From positions 1 through 39,262 of the forward strand of contig DATGKW010000125.1 of NCBI GenBank assembly GCA_035294465.1: a stretch of DNA of 39,262 nucleotides, written 5' to 3'. The position numbers and the translations under genes were made by a program. This document shows, one piece after another, positions 8,797-16,650 of this stretch; position 1 is the stretch's first letter, and each line of letters opens with the position of its first letter. The notes beneath the pieces are model-generated. The model saw nothing but the letters and a program-made list of their open reading frames with translations. It had not been told where the DNA came from and ran no database searches. This DNA is from Paraktedonobacter sp035294465 (lineage in GTDB: Bacteria > Chloroflexota > Ktedonobacteria > Ktedonobacterales > Ktedonobacteraceae).

Positions 8797-9528
8797 ATGT
8801 CTTCTTCTGAACTCAGCGAGGGTGATATTACCCTGATCAAAGCCAAAATCATACCAGAGCGGGCCGCAACGACTGCAAGCCCGCAGGAGTCCCCATTCGA
8901 AACTGAATTTGCCGAGATTGGCAAGGATCTCGGTAAGGTCGGCAAGGGCGCATTGAAAAGCCTGGAGGGCTTCCGAACGTTTATTTTACGCGGCAACGTC
9001 ATCGATCTGGCCATTGGCATCGTTGTTGGCGGTGCCTTTACGCTGCTGGTTAACTCGTTGGTGAGCGATGTCATTACTCCGCTTATTCCGGTCTATAAAG
9101 GGAGTCTTTCCAATGCTACCTGGAAGGTTCCGTGGGCAAGTGGAGCAGAGGTCGCCTATGGCGCTTTTATCAATACGATTATCAGCTTTCTGATCGTTGC
9201 CGCAGTGCTTTATTACTTCGTGGTCCAGCCGGTTAATGCCCTGATGAAAATCTATAAACCGAAAGAAGCAGCACTTCCTCCAAAGACTCAGGATTGCCCC
9301 TATTGTTTCCAGAGCGTGAACGTCAAAGCCACTCGCTGCCCGTACTGCACTTCATCTCTGGTTCCGGTCGCGGAAGCAGGGAAGGGAAAAGAGAAAGTGC
9401 CGGTGCTCATGCTGCCGGAATCGCTGGAATCGCTCTCAGATAAAATTGCGGAGCAAATTATCAGAAAAGCTACTGCCCAACTGGAGAAAATCGCCGAGAC
9501 ACCTATACCAGATGTCGCAGAACAATAG
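8797..9528 (+). CDS. mscL: Large-conductance mechanosensitive channel (MscL) with C-terminal zinc ribbon
   Basis: Membrane pore that opens under tension to release solutes during osmotic downshock. The channel core is clear: EGFRTFILRGNVIDLAIGIVVGGAF (first helix), the SLVSDVITPLI segment, and a second helix in FINTIISFLIVAAVLYYFVVQPVN. MscL is normally about 130-150 residues; this one is 243. It has roughly 55 extra N-terminal residues. After the second helix it has a double-CxxC zinc ribbon (CPYC at 167-170 and 181-184), then a charged, helical C-terminal tail (SLSDKIAEQIIRKA). The ATG at 8797 is chosen because GGAGG ends 10 nt before it; an in-frame ATG at 8764 lacks such a site. Core assignment is secure; the role of the ribbon is unknown. 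Confidence 0.9.
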   Translation: MSSSELSEGDITLIKAKIIPERAATTASPQESPFETEFAEIGKDLGKVGKGALKSLEGFRTFILRGNVIDLAIGIVVGGAFTLLVNSLVSDVITPLIPVYKGSLSNATWKVPWASGAEVAYGAFINTIISFLIVAAVLYYFVVQPVNALMKIYKPKEAALPPKTQDCPYCFQSVNVKATRCPYCTSSLVPVAEAGKGKEKVPVLMLPESLESLSDKIAEQIIRKATAQLEKIAETPIPDVAEQ

Positions 9529-9554
9529 GAAGGAACACCAGAAAGAAGAAAACA

Positions 9555-9592
9555 GCTCTTGCAGCTTCAGCCCACAAGAGCCGCTCTTTTTT
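9555..9592 (+). terminator. Terminator after mscL
   Basis: GCTCTTG (9555-9561) pairs with CAAGAGC (9575-9581), followed within a few bases by a run of six T (9587-9592). It sits 27 nt after the mscL stop codon. Confidence 0.65.
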
Positions 9593-9646
9593 CGGAGAGG
9601 AGAAGCTTGCAACGAATGGCTCGCAGAAATGCTCTGTTCTTTCCGT

Positions 9647-9675
9647 TTGACTAGCTTTAGGAAAGCCATTAGAAT
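9647..9675 (+). promoter_or_regulatory. Promoter of the VOC-family gene
   Basis: TTGACT (9647-9652), a 17-nt spacer and TAGAAT (9670-9675) precede the VOC gene at 9777. Predicted transcription start is near 9682. Confidence 0.6.
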
Positions 9676-9776
9676 GGTAAGTGGTTAGAATCAAGGGCTG
9701 AATCGTCTCAGCGCGAATGTGAAGTAATACGATTATTGCAGAGAGAAAAGCAAGCCTATAAGGGAGGGAAAATCAG

Positions 9777-10184
9777 ATGATTACGATCCGCAGCCTCAAT
9801 CACACCTCGCTGCTCGTGCGAGATGTTGAGCGGTCACGCCGCTTCTACGGCCAGGTGCTTGGCATGGAGGAAGTGCCGCGTCCAGGTAATTTCGACTTTC
9901 CCGGTGCCTGGTTCCGCAAAGGTAGCGCTGAGATTCATCTCATTGGCGAAGATGTGCCCGGCCGCGTTGATACGACCTACACTGGCAGCTATGTTCCATC
10001 CGAACTATCTTGTGGTCACGTCACCCACTTTGCTTTCGAGATAGATGACCTGGAGGATGCGCAGCGTCATCTCAAAGCACATGGCGTCGAGATTGTTGGG
10101 GGTCCAAGACCTCGCGGCGATGGGGTCACGCAGATCTTTATCCGCGACCCCGACGGCTATGTGGTAGAACTTTTTGTCTTTTGA
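9777..10184 (+). CDS. VOC-family metalloprotein (glyoxalase/dioxygenase fold)
   Basis: Single vicinal-oxygen-chelate module of 135 residues in the glyoxalase I / fosfomycin-resistance / dioxygenase superfamily. It starts HTSLLVRDVERSRRFYGQVLGM and ends FIRDPDGYVVELFVF, the usual beta-alpha-beta-beta-beta ends. Likely metal ligands are His9, His84 and Glu131. The ribosome site AGGGAGGG lies close to the ATG. It is transcribed from its own promoter and no neighbour points to a substrate. It could be a lyase, an isomerase or a resistance protein. Confidence 0.85.
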   Translation: MITIRSLNHTSLLVRDVERSRRFYGQVLGMEEVPRPGNFDFPGAWFRKGSAEIHLIGEDVPGRVDTTYTGSYVPSELSCGHVTHFAFEIDDLEDAQRHLKAHGVEIVGGPRPRGDGVTQIFIRDPDGYVVELFVF

Positions 10185-10406
10185 AATCTCCGCGAGTTGC
10201 CGAAGCGATCACAGACTTTTTGCAAGCGTCGCAAACTCACACGGAGAAAAGTAGATCTGAACCATAAAGACGTATATAAAGCTGAATGCATAATTGGGTA
10301 GAAATTGGCATTCAGATTGCAATCCAAAGCTTATGGGAGACGGATGGTGTCTCCACGACGTTTGGTATGATAGCAAGCAACAATAATCAAGGAAGGAAAT
10401 AAGACA

Positions 10407-10613
10407 TTGTTTAGCGGAAACCTCGGCTCCTATATTGCCGCGGCAGGCTTCGCGTTCTGGATCTGGATGATCTACGAATGCGCGACAAAGGAGCCTGCCA
10501 ACGATAACAATAAGATTGTCTGGCTGCTGATAATCATTCTTACCAATATTATTGGCGCCCTCCTCTACTTCTTTATCAGACGGCCAGAACGCATACGCAC
10601 GGTAGGACGATAA
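10407..10613 (+). CDS. Small two-helix membrane protein, PLDc_N-like
   Basis: Membrane protein of 68 residues with two hydrophobic helices (about 8-24 and 38-58), a short polar loop ATKEPANDNNK and a basic tail FIRRPERIRTVGR. The pattern WLLIIILTNIIGALLYFFIRRPE matches the small domain found at the N-terminus of cardiolipin synthases and as stand-alone proteins (PLDc_N type). Translation appears to start at TTG 10407, with GGAAGGAAA upstream; no in-frame ATG fits better. A TATGAT -10-like box at 10366-10371 lies upstream without a clear -35. Function unknown. Confidence 0.75.
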   Translation: MFSGNLGSYIAAAGFAFWIWMIYECATKEPANDNNKIVWLLIIILTNIIGALLYFFIRRPERIRTVGR

Positions 10614-10648
10614 CGAATAACCGCGGGTGTCTTGCGGATGCGCAAAGC

Positions 10649-11992
10649 CTACTTCTTGCGACGATCTTCGACGCGGGCGCTCGCTGTTTTTGATTCGCCT
10701 CCGGTTGCGCGGGGGAGGCTATCGGCCGGCACCAGTTCTACTCTGGGCGAGTTGCCGGTGACTGTCTTGACCGATTCGGCCATCTCGCGGGCCAGGCGCT
10801 GCACACGTGCCTCGTCGTTCAGGATCGCGGTCTCCTTGACTTCAACTTTCAGGTCGAAGGTATCCAGGCCGTCGCGCTTATCCACGATAATGCGGAAATT
10901 CGCGCCGGTTTCGGGAAACTTCACCAGGGCCGCTTCGATCTGGCTTGGGAAGACGATCAGGCCGCGAATAGAGACTGCGTCGTCGCTGCGCCCCTTGATC
11001 GCGCCGATTTTCGGGTGAGTGCGTCCGCAGGCGCAACGCTCCTCCCACCACAGGCGCGAGAGGTCGCGGCTGCGATAGCGAATCATAGCTGTGCCATCGC
11101 CACTCAGCCATGTCCAGACCAGTTCGCCATCCTGACCCTCCTTGACCCATTCGCCGGTCTCTGGATTGATGCACTCGACCAGGAACGCGTCGGCCCAGGC
11201 GTGCATACCCTCGCGCACTTCACACTCACAGGTCATACCCGGGCCCAGAAACTCGGTCATCCCAAACTCGTCGTAGGCTGTGATACTGAAAAGCTCCTCC
11301 AGCTTCAGGCGGGTCTCCCACGGCCAGGGTTCCGCGCCGAAGAGTCCGATTTTCAGTTTTGTCCGGGCGAAGTCTACTCCACGCTCGCGCGCCTTATTCC
11401 CTACGTAAAGGCCGACGGAAGGAGTCATGCACATGCCTGTCACACCAAAATCGATAATAAAATCGAGCATGCGATCATACTGGCGAGCATCGGAGCCCAT
11501 AGGAATGGCCATCACATCCATTGCCAGCGCGCCATAGTGGAAACCAAAGCCGCCGGTAGGCAGGCCATAGCCGTAGCAGTTGAGCAAAATATCGCCGGGA
11601 CGAAAGCCCGTCATCCACAACTCGCGGGCATTCAGGTCGGCCCAGTAGAGAATATCTTTTTTCGTCGCGAATACTGGCACGCTCTTGCCTGTAGTGCCGC
11701 TGGTGGCGTGTAGCTCTAAAGCGCCGCCCTCCGTGCCGGAACGCGCCAGCGCCATCCCATAGGGATAAGCTTCACGCACCGTCTTTTTCTCCAGAAAGGG
11801 GAGTTTCTGGATATCTTCGAGCGTGTGAATATCAGAGGGCTTTACTCCTGCCTCGTCATACAGGTGGCGGTAGAACGCATTCTGCATATAAGCTCGCTCT
11901 ACAATAGCTTGCAGACGCTCCAGTTGCAGGCTCTGCAGACGATCTTTAGCAAGGGTTTCGATCTCTTCTTGAAAATACTTACGGTCACTCAT
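10649..11992 (-). CDS. Phenylacetate-CoA ligase-like (PaaK family) adenylate-forming enzyme
   Basis: ATP-dependent acyl/aryl-CoA ligase of the PaaK branch, 447 residues, full length. The P-loop-like adenylation motif is SGTTGKS (98-104). Further family motifs are AYDEFGMTEFLGPG, a YRSRDL hinge region, a CACGRTHPK cysteine motif and the C-terminal GRSDDAVSIRGLIVFPSQIE. ATG 11992 (MSDRKYFQEEIETL) is taken as start because it opens the typical PaaK N-terminus; an in-frame ATG at 12076 would add 28 residues unlike the family. It lies 143 nt downstream of the GNAT gene in the same direction. No other paa genes are in view, so phenylacetate is only one possible substrate. Confidence 0.9.
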   Translation of the reverse strand: MSDRKYFQEEIETLAKDRLQSLQLERLQAIVERAYMQNAFYRHLYDEAGVKPSDIHTLEDIQKLPFLEKKTVREAYPYGMALARSGTEGGALELHATSGTTGKSVPVFATKKDILYWADLNARELWMTGFRPGDILLNCYGYGLPTGGFGFHYGALAMDVMAIPMGSDARQYDRMLDFIIDFGVTGMCMTPSVGLYVGNKARERGVDFARTKLKIGLFGAEPWPWETRLKLEELFSITAYDEFGMTEFLGPGMTCECEVREGMHAWADAFLVECINPETGEWVKEGQDGELVWTWLSGDGTAMIRYRSRDLSRLWWEERCACGRTHPKIGAIKGRSDDAVSIRGLIVFPSQIEAALVKFPETGANFRIIVDKRDGLDTFDLKVEVKETAILNDEARVQRLAREMAESVKTVTGNSPRVELVPADSLPRATGGESKTASARVEDRRKK

Positions 11993-12135
11993 CACACAAT
12001 CAGCCTCTAGATCATACAAATTTCTCGATGGCGTGTTTTGGTGGTACGCCGCTTTTATTGTACCATGAGGGTACACCTGGCTTCTCCATTCTTGTCAGCC
12101 AGAAAGAACTTCTGCACCATAGAGGCGGGACCCTT

Positions 12136-12777
12136 TTAGCGCGGGGTCGCTATCGTAATGCTGCTTGCCTCGCGCTGGCCAAACAGCGCGTACTGCGCGG
12201 CCTGTATATCCTGCGTAGAAACGTCGGGATAGCCTCTGGCTAAGAGCGTGCGTGTAGGGCCGTCGTGGGTCAGGAGAATATCGACGATAGGCTGGAAGCC
12301 TGCGCGCGCTACGCCGGCCTGGGAAGGCAGGTTGTCCGCGTCCATGCCGATCCAGACACGCCGGAAGCCGTCGTTCTGCAGCTCACGTAGCATATGAGCC
12401 AGCAGCGCGGGATAGAGATGCCGGCCACGATATTCCGGCAGGGTGCCGCAGTCCCAGATATAGGCTTCGCCGGGCAGCAAGCGCACAGTCAGGCCCAACT
12501 CGCCGATATGTTCCTCATCGAAGGTGATCCAGCCGTAGGTGACAAGCTGGTCCGCAACTCTGGCAATGTGGCAGCGCTTTCCCTGCTGAAAACGCTGTAA
12601 GATGGGAACCGGGTCAGCGAGGCCCATGGCTTGCGCGAGTTCGCCAGCAAGCTCTGGGCCTGCGTGCAGAAAGGTCGCCGGGACGCCGGATTCGGTAACG
12701 GGCGGAAGCTGCCCATCGAGTCTCAGCGTCCAGAACAGACCCACATGCTGCGTGTCAGGCTCAGAGGACTGACTCAT
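12136..12777 (-). CDS. GNAT-family acetyltransferase
   Basis: Predicted acetyl-CoA-dependent N-acyltransferase of 213 residues. The acetyl-CoA-binding motif A is at LPEYRGRHLYPALLAHML, after beta strand 4 (YIWDCGTL); motif B-like DNLPSQAGVARAGFQPI follows. The first ~70 residues form a family-unspecific N-terminal half. Its ATG overlaps the stop of the upstream VOC gene by 4 nt (ATGA), a sign of translational coupling. The substrate is unknown. Confidence 0.8.
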   Translation of the reverse strand: MSQSSEPDTQHVGLFWTLRLDGQLPPVTESGVPATFLHAGPELAGELAQAMGLADPVPILQRFQQGKRCHIARVADQLVTYGWITFDEEHIGELGLTVRLLPGEAYIWDCGTLPEYRGRHLYPALLAHMLRELQNDGFRRVWIGMDADNLPSQAGVARAGFQPIVDILLTHDGPTRTLLARGYPDVSTQDIQAAQYALFGQREASSITIATPR

Positions 12778-13343
12778 GCCGGCGAAACCTCCGCAAGCGC
12801 GGGAGCTTTGCGCTCACTCAGTTCAGCAATGGCGTCAGCGAGATGCTTATCGTCGATGTTGTAGTCGCCTGCGGCCACGCGCAGCCGGTGCGCGGTTGCC
12901 AGCACATCGACGTAGGTATAACCCTCAGGCGGCACAAATTTATAACAGGCCGCTTCCAGCAACTGCCCGTTGTGATCCCGGAAGTAGATCGAATCCATGA
13001 AGCCCCGGTCAATGTTGCCGGTATTCCAGATGCCGCGTTCTTTGAGTCGCTGGGCAATCTGCGTATAAGTGGCTCGCGAAACCGTAAAAGCCAGGTGATG
13101 CAGATTGCCAATTCCCTGTGGATTGGGCGTTGGATCGTTCACACGGTCAGGACGTACAAAGAAGGTAATCAGCCGACCATCTCCGGCATCGAAGTACAGG
13201 TGCGTTTCCTCTGGGACATCCAGATTCGGCTGCTCGAAGACCAGGGGCATGCCCAGCACGCCTTGATAGAAATCAATAGTGGCCTCACGGTTGGAGCCAA
13301 CAATCGTAATGTGATGCACGCCCTGGACCTGAATTTTTGCCAT
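12774..13343 (-). CDS. VOC-family protein, extradiol-dioxygenase-like
   Basis: Glyoxalase/bleomycin-resistance/dioxygenase-fold protein of 189 residues, longer than a minimal single VOC module because of a C-terminal extension (YTYVDVLATAHRL onward). Metal ligands His11 (VHHITIV), His83 (NLHHLAFTV) and Glu130 (GQLLEAACYKF) are all present, as in ring-cleaving dioxygenases and related lyases. The segment DSIYFRDHNGQLLEAACYKF is typical of the type-I-extradiol-like branch. It is the second gene of a minus-strand cluster and overlaps the GNAT gene by 4 nt. True ring cleavage is not shown. Confidence 0.83.
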   Translation of the reverse strand: MAKIQVQGVHHITIVGSNREATIDFYQGVLGMPLVFEQPNLDVPEETHLYFDAGDGRLITFFVRPDRVNDPTPNPQGIGNLHHLAFTVSRATYTQIAQRLKERGIWNTGNIDRGFMDSIYFRDHNGQLLEAACYKFVPPEGYTYVDVLATAHRLRVAAGDYNIDDKHLADAIAELSERKAPALAEVSPA

Positions 13344-13368
13344 AAAACACCTCTGAGAAGGATTTCGC

Positions 13369-14193
13369 TTAGATCTTGAAGAACAGGTGCCGAATACGGT
13401 TAATGATCTCTGGATCTCCGCTCGTCTCGCCTCCTGGGAAACGCTGGTAGACCGTCAGCACAAAGTCTGAGGCATCCTTGAAGTGGAAGAGAGCGGACGT
13501 GCCGCTGAGATCGTCGCCTGGTTCGGCCTTAAATGTACCATCTTTGATCGTGACGCGCCACTGACCTCCCCATTCACCATCAATCTTGATGCCAAATACG
13601 GTATCCAGCCCCCTGGCCGATTCCTGGTCAACGGTGTACTGCATCACGATAAACATATGGGGCACAAGCACGCCGGCTGTACGCTCGTCGAGCTTACCGT
13701 TTTTATCGCCCAGACCCCAGCGCATGTCCCAGGTGTGGATCCCATAGTCTATGACCTGGAAGGCTGGATAGAAGAAGGGCGGTAGTGGACCCATGTAGGG
13801 ATGAGCAACCATGAAATTGTTCCACGCGTCGGCATCCAGATCGCTAAAAATAGCAAACATTTTGTTATAATCGCTCTTGAGGCGTGCAATTGCCTCTTCT
13901 CGCGGCAGACTGCGAAATGCCTGGGCATGCTCGTTGAGCCGTTTATCCATGCCCACCAGCCCCCACGCCGCGGGAGCCTCCTCACCCTTGCGGGCCATGT
14001 CCCAGCGAGTGAGATAGCCCTCGGTCACGTCGATCATATGACCGACAATGTCGCGCACCTCCCACTCCTCACAGCGGGTCTGCACATTCCAGTTCCTGGG
14101 ATCATCAACAATCGAGAAGAAATCGCCGCTTTCCTTGCGTATGACGTCGAGCAACGTGTCCTTGGCACTGTAATCCATCGAGTTGTACACCAT
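13369..14193 (-). CDS. Maleylpyruvate isomerase-like (MDMPI/DinB fold) protein with SCP2-like C-terminus
   Basis: 274 residues. The N-terminal four-helix domain matches the mycothiol-dependent maleylpyruvate isomerase / TIGR03083 group: NVQTRCEEWEVRDIVGHMIDVTEG, with the metal triad His52, Asp149 and His153 (IDYGIHTWDMRWG) intact. Residues from about 190 resemble an SCP2-type lipid-carrier fold (WRVTIKDGTFKAEPG, SALFHFKDASDFVLTVYQ). Known members act with mycothiol or other low-molecular thiols. The start ATG 14193 has AAGGAGG only 4 nt upstream; ATG 14178 is an alternative. It is the first gene of the minus-strand cluster, 25 nt before the VOC gene. Confidence 0.82.
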   Translation of the reverse strand: MVYNSMDYSAKDTLLDVIRKESGDFFSIVDDPRNWNVQTRCEEWEVRDIVGHMIDVTEGYLTRWDMARKGEEAPAAWGLVGMDKRLNEHAQAFRSLPREEAIARLKSDYNKMFAIFSDLDADAWNNFMVAHPYMGPLPPFFYPAFQVIDYGIHTWDMRWGLGDKNGKLDERTAGVLVPHMFIVMQYTVDQESARGLDTVFGIKIDGEWGGQWRVTIKDGTFKAEPGDDLSGTSALFHFKDASDFVLTVYQRFPGGETSGDPEIINRIRHLFFKI

Positions 14194-14392
14194 CGAACCT
14201 CCTTAAAAGAGAACAGTCTTCACTGACTAAAGGGGCCAATAAAAAAGGACCTGTATCATCACCACGCGGTGCAGACGGTTTTTCTAGCCTGGCCACGTCG
14301 GTAATGGGCGATAGGGTTACTCTGCATGGTACAGATTCTCGAAATGCATTCTCCGATTTTTAGCCTCTGCCAACCTTTGCGAAGCCACTTCT

Positions 14393-14401
14393 ATTATATC
14401 A
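14393..14401 (-). promoter_or_regulatory. Extended -10 promoter element for the minus-strand cluster
   Basis: On the minus strand TGATATAAT (14401-14393) is a perfect extended -10 with no good -35. Transcription would start near 14386, leaving a leader of about 190 nt before ATG 14193. The leader shows no riboswitch that I can confirm. Confidence 0.55.
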
Positions 14402-14454
14402 CTATCTAACAAAAATGCTAGCCCCTAAGAAAAACTTTGCAAATTGGTGGTGCC

Positions 14455-14483
14455 TTGACTTCAATGGTCCAGAAGAGTAGTAT
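14455..14483 (+). promoter_or_regulatory. Promoter of the ChrB-like gene
   Basis: TTGACT (14455-14460), a 17-nt spacer and TAGTAT (14478-14483) lie about 50 nt upstream of the start at 14536. This promoter and the minus-strand one leave the same intergenic region in opposite directions. Confidence 0.6.
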
Positions 14484-14535
14484 ACCCCGGAAAAGTAGCG
14501 CTAGTTACTAGCATTGTCTGGCTGAGGGATGTCTG

Positions 14536-15192
14536 ATGCAAGAGCGAGAAGCCATCCGCTGGCTCCAGTTAACCTACAAAGTGCCGAGCGAGCCTTCTCA
14601 AAAACGCGTCTGGGTCTGGCGCCGGTTACAAAGCCTGGGAGCTTTTGCGCTTCAAAATTCCGTCTATCTTCTGCCTTTCTCCGAAGAAGTCGAAAAGCAG
14701 TTTTCCCAACTTGCCCAGGACATTCATGAGATGGGTGGAGAGGCGTGCCTGTTCACTGTCTTTGCCTGCGACCTGGCGGATGAGCAGCGCATTCTCCAGG
14801 GGTTGATCGAAGCCCGCCACGCGGAATATCACGAGGTGATTGTGCAAAGCGCTGACTTTCTGGCCGGGGTGCAGGGCATGTTAGTAAGCCGGGAGCGGGA
14901 TAAGCAGCGGTATGCTGAGTTCGCTTGCGCCCTGGAGAAAATCCACGTCCTGTTTCGCTCAGCTAAGCGCCATGATCTGCTGGGAAACCTGACTGCAACA
15001 AAACGTGCTACGGCCGCAGAATGTTTGATTCTCTGCGAACAGAGCTTTCGCTTTCTGCTCGACCACGACGATACGCGTGTACGTCATGTTCTCGAACTGC
15101 ATGGCGAGCTTTTTTCTGCGGACACACTCATGCCTGCTTCTTCCTTGCAAGGACGTGCAGAACAAAAGCGCGTAGCAGGGGAGAGCAAGTAA
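14536..15192 (+). CDS. ChrB N-terminal-domain-like protein
   Basis: Cytoplasmic protein of 218 residues. The first ~100 residues match the N-terminal domain of ChrB, the chromate-resistance regulator: WLQLTYKVPSEPSQKRVWVWRRLQSLGAFALQNSVYLLPF, then EMGGEACLF. The C-terminal chromate-resistance domain of full ChrB is missing; instead there is a helical region (RERDKQRYAEFACALEKI). No chrA transporter is nearby, so a chromate role is unsupported. GAGGGATG precedes the ATG. It may be a DNA- or effector-binding regulator of unknown signal. Confidence 0.72.
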   Translation: MQEREAIRWLQLTYKVPSEPSQKRVWVWRRLQSLGAFALQNSVYLLPFSEEVEKQFSQLAQDIHEMGGEACLFTVFACDLADEQRILQGLIEARHAEYHEVIVQSADFLAGVQGMLVSRERDKQRYAEFACALEKIHVLFRSAKRHDLLGNLTATKRATAAECLILCEQSFRFLLDHDDTRVRHVLELHGELFSADTLMPASSLQGRAEQKRVAGESK

Positions 15193-15316
15193 AAAGTTGT
15201 GGCCTGCCATCTTTTTGTTCTGCAACCGTGAGTATCCCTCAAACGTATAAAAGGATAAGAAGATGGCCAAATTGCCAGCCGCTTCGTTCCTAGCTTTTTC
15301 AGGGAGCAGAGTGATT

Positions 15317-15469
15317 ATGCCAGAGAAACAAGTTCGCCCGCGCAGTGGCGCCAAAACAATCGCTATTGATAACCACGCTCAGCTTACAAAAATCCGTTTG
15401 CTGCTTTTCCTCGCCATCTTACTTGCCGCTGGCCTGGCGCTTACACTCTACTTCGTGTTTGGCCGCTAG
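15317..15469 (+). CDS. Small single-helix membrane protein
   Basis: 50 residues from ATG 15317: a basic N-terminal half (PEKQVRPRSGAK) followed by one hydrophobic helix (LLLFLAILLAAGLALTLYFVF). AGGGAG lies 10 nt before this ATG. A second start at 15263 (68 residues, AAGGAT upstream) is also possible. Not recognised; it may belong with the ChrB-like gene upstream. Confidence 0.55.
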   Translation: MPEKQVRPRSGAKTIAIDNHAQLTKIRLLLFLAILLAAGLALTLYFVFGR

Positions 15470-15505
15470 GTCTCTTTCCTCCCTACGACAATAACATATG
15501 ACGCG

Positions 15506-15730
15506 TCAGAGGCCAGACCGGGCGCGGTAATGCGTGCAGGCTTCTGTGATGGCCTGAGCAATGGCATCCCTGGGCAGGATGTTAATGCGCCCTATTTCTT
15601 GCTGTCTCTCTTCTGAGCCTAAAACCCCGCAAAGCTCGCGTTCTCCAGAGTGGATCCTATCGGGCCTGCTGATGATTTCTTCGCGCTTAAAAATAACTTG
15701 CGTCCTGGTCTGGTCTGTGGGTAAAATCAA
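15506..15730 (-). CDS. Possible small protein of unknown function
   Basis: A 74-codon frame from TTG 15730, with plausible protein composition (KREEIISRPDRIHSGE, then LPRDAIAQAITEAC). No good ribosome site is seen, and an ATG just upstream (MPIDFTHRPDQD) is in another frame. It overlaps the likely promoter of the plus-strand gene at 15768. It may be real, frameshifted or noise. Confidence 0.3.
   Translation of the reverse strand: MILPTDQTRTQVIFKREEIISRPDRIHSGERELCGVLGSEERQQEIGRINILPRDAIAQAITEACTHYRARSGL
15698..15727 (+). promoter_or_regulatory. Possible promoter of the NrtR-like gene
   Basis: TTGCGT (15698-15703), an 18-nt spacer and TAAAAT (15722-15727) lie about 40 nt upstream of ATG 15768. 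Confidence 0.4.
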
Positions 15731-15767
15731 TAGGCATGACTTTATTTATCAGCATGGGAAAAAGAAT

Positions 15768-16628
15768 ATGAACACCACTCAGCCCGGGTCGAATGCGCCA
15801 ATCCGGCCACAACCGGCTCGTGACCTGGCGCCGCGCCGTTTGATTGTGACTGCCAGCGTTGTCACCTTCGCTATTCGCGACTGGTCGCTCTGGGTGCTGT
15901 TGCGCGAGGGTCCCTGGGGGCCACCCATGCGCCTGGTGCTGAGCACAGAAACAGTGACCGATGCAGTGGCGCGCATCATCGAAACGCTGCTGGTCTGGCA
16001 CGATAGCGCGCCGCTCATCCAGCTAAAGGCCGGCTGGCAAGAGCAGCAGGTCTCCGTGTGGAACAGCACAGAGCAGGGCGCGGCTGTTTCCCTGATTCAC
16101 ACACTGCTCTTGCGGGCCAATCGTGATGAACTGCGCCCAAACCTGCATCTCCAGCCGGTGCCAAGTCTGCATGTGCGCTGGATTGCCGTTTCCGAAATTG
16201 AGAGGGGACGCTACGTGCTCGATCCTGAAGTTGCGCCTATGGTAGAGGCCGCGTTGCATACCCTGCGCTCACAGATCCAGCGCGACCCGGAAATTGTCTT
16301 ACGCTACCTGGCAGATATGGCCTCAATGGTCGCAACCAGTTCAGAGACGCGGTGGCAGGCCCAGGGGAACGCCGAATTTCAAAGCAAACAAACGCTCCCG
16401 CTCAGGGCGATCAGGGAACCGGCGCGGGGCGATGGTATTCTCACACTGGCCGAAGCAGCTCTGCTTTACAAAGCCTTCTTTCCGCCCAACGAACAGATCG
16501 ATTTGTCAAATCTCCGCCGCCGCTTCCTGGCTACCAACCGCCTCGAAGTGCTCAACGAGCAGCGCCCCGTACGCGGTCGCGAGCTTGATTGGCGTCGGGT
16601 TAGCCGGGCCTACCGCTACACCGGTTAA
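15768..16628 (+). CDS. NrtR-like NUDIX/winged-helix protein without a NUDIX box
   Basis: 286 residues. The N-terminal half opens like a NUDIX domain of NrtR-type regulators (LIVTASVVTFAIRDWSLWVLLREGPWGPPMRLVL). The C-terminal ~65 residues match the NrtR winged helix: ILTLAEAALLYKAFF, LSNLRRRFLATNRLEVL and a final VSRAYRYTG. Where the NUDIX box GxxxxxExxxxxxExxEExGU should lie there is only STETVTDAVARIIETLL, so hydrolase activity is very unlikely. ATG 15768 is chosen because upstream in-frame codons (from 15561) do not resemble the family; the ribosome site is weak. NrtR proteins control NAD metabolism through ADP-ribose; here ligand and target are unknown. Remote family call, moderate certainty. 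Confidence 0.65.
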   Translation: MNTTQPGSNAPIRPQPARDLAPRRLIVTASVVTFAIRDWSLWVLLREGPWGPPMRLVLSTETVTDAVARIIETLLVWHDSAPLIQLKAGWQEQQVSVWNSTEQGAAVSLIHTLLLRANRDELRPNLHLQPVPSLHVRWIAVSEIERGRYVLDPEVAPMVEAALHTLRSQIQRDPEIVLRYLADMASMVATSSETRWQAQGNAEFQSKQTLPLRAIREPARGDGILTLAEAALLYKAFFPPNEQIDLSNLRRRFLATNRLEVLNEQRPVRGRELDWRRVSRAYRYTG

Positions 16629-16650
16629 AAGTTGGATGAAGGCTCTGAGC

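Noticed and set aside
10336..10354. GGAGAC/GTCTCC hairpin upstream of the small membrane protein gene
   Set aside because: Six-bp stem with no U-run and no known partner; could be an operator, but too little to claim.
12059..12075. TGTACC/GGTACA hairpin between the GNAT and PaaK-like genes
   Set aside because: Not followed by a U-run on the minus strand, so not called a terminator.
14222..14300. T-box-like string (GCACCGCGTGGTG and a following T-run) in the leader of the MDMPI-like gene, minus strand
   Set aside because: The AGGGTGG part of the T-box motif is missing, no Stem I features are visible, and the gene is not a tRNA- or amino-acid-related target. CACC/GGTG is a small chance hairpin.
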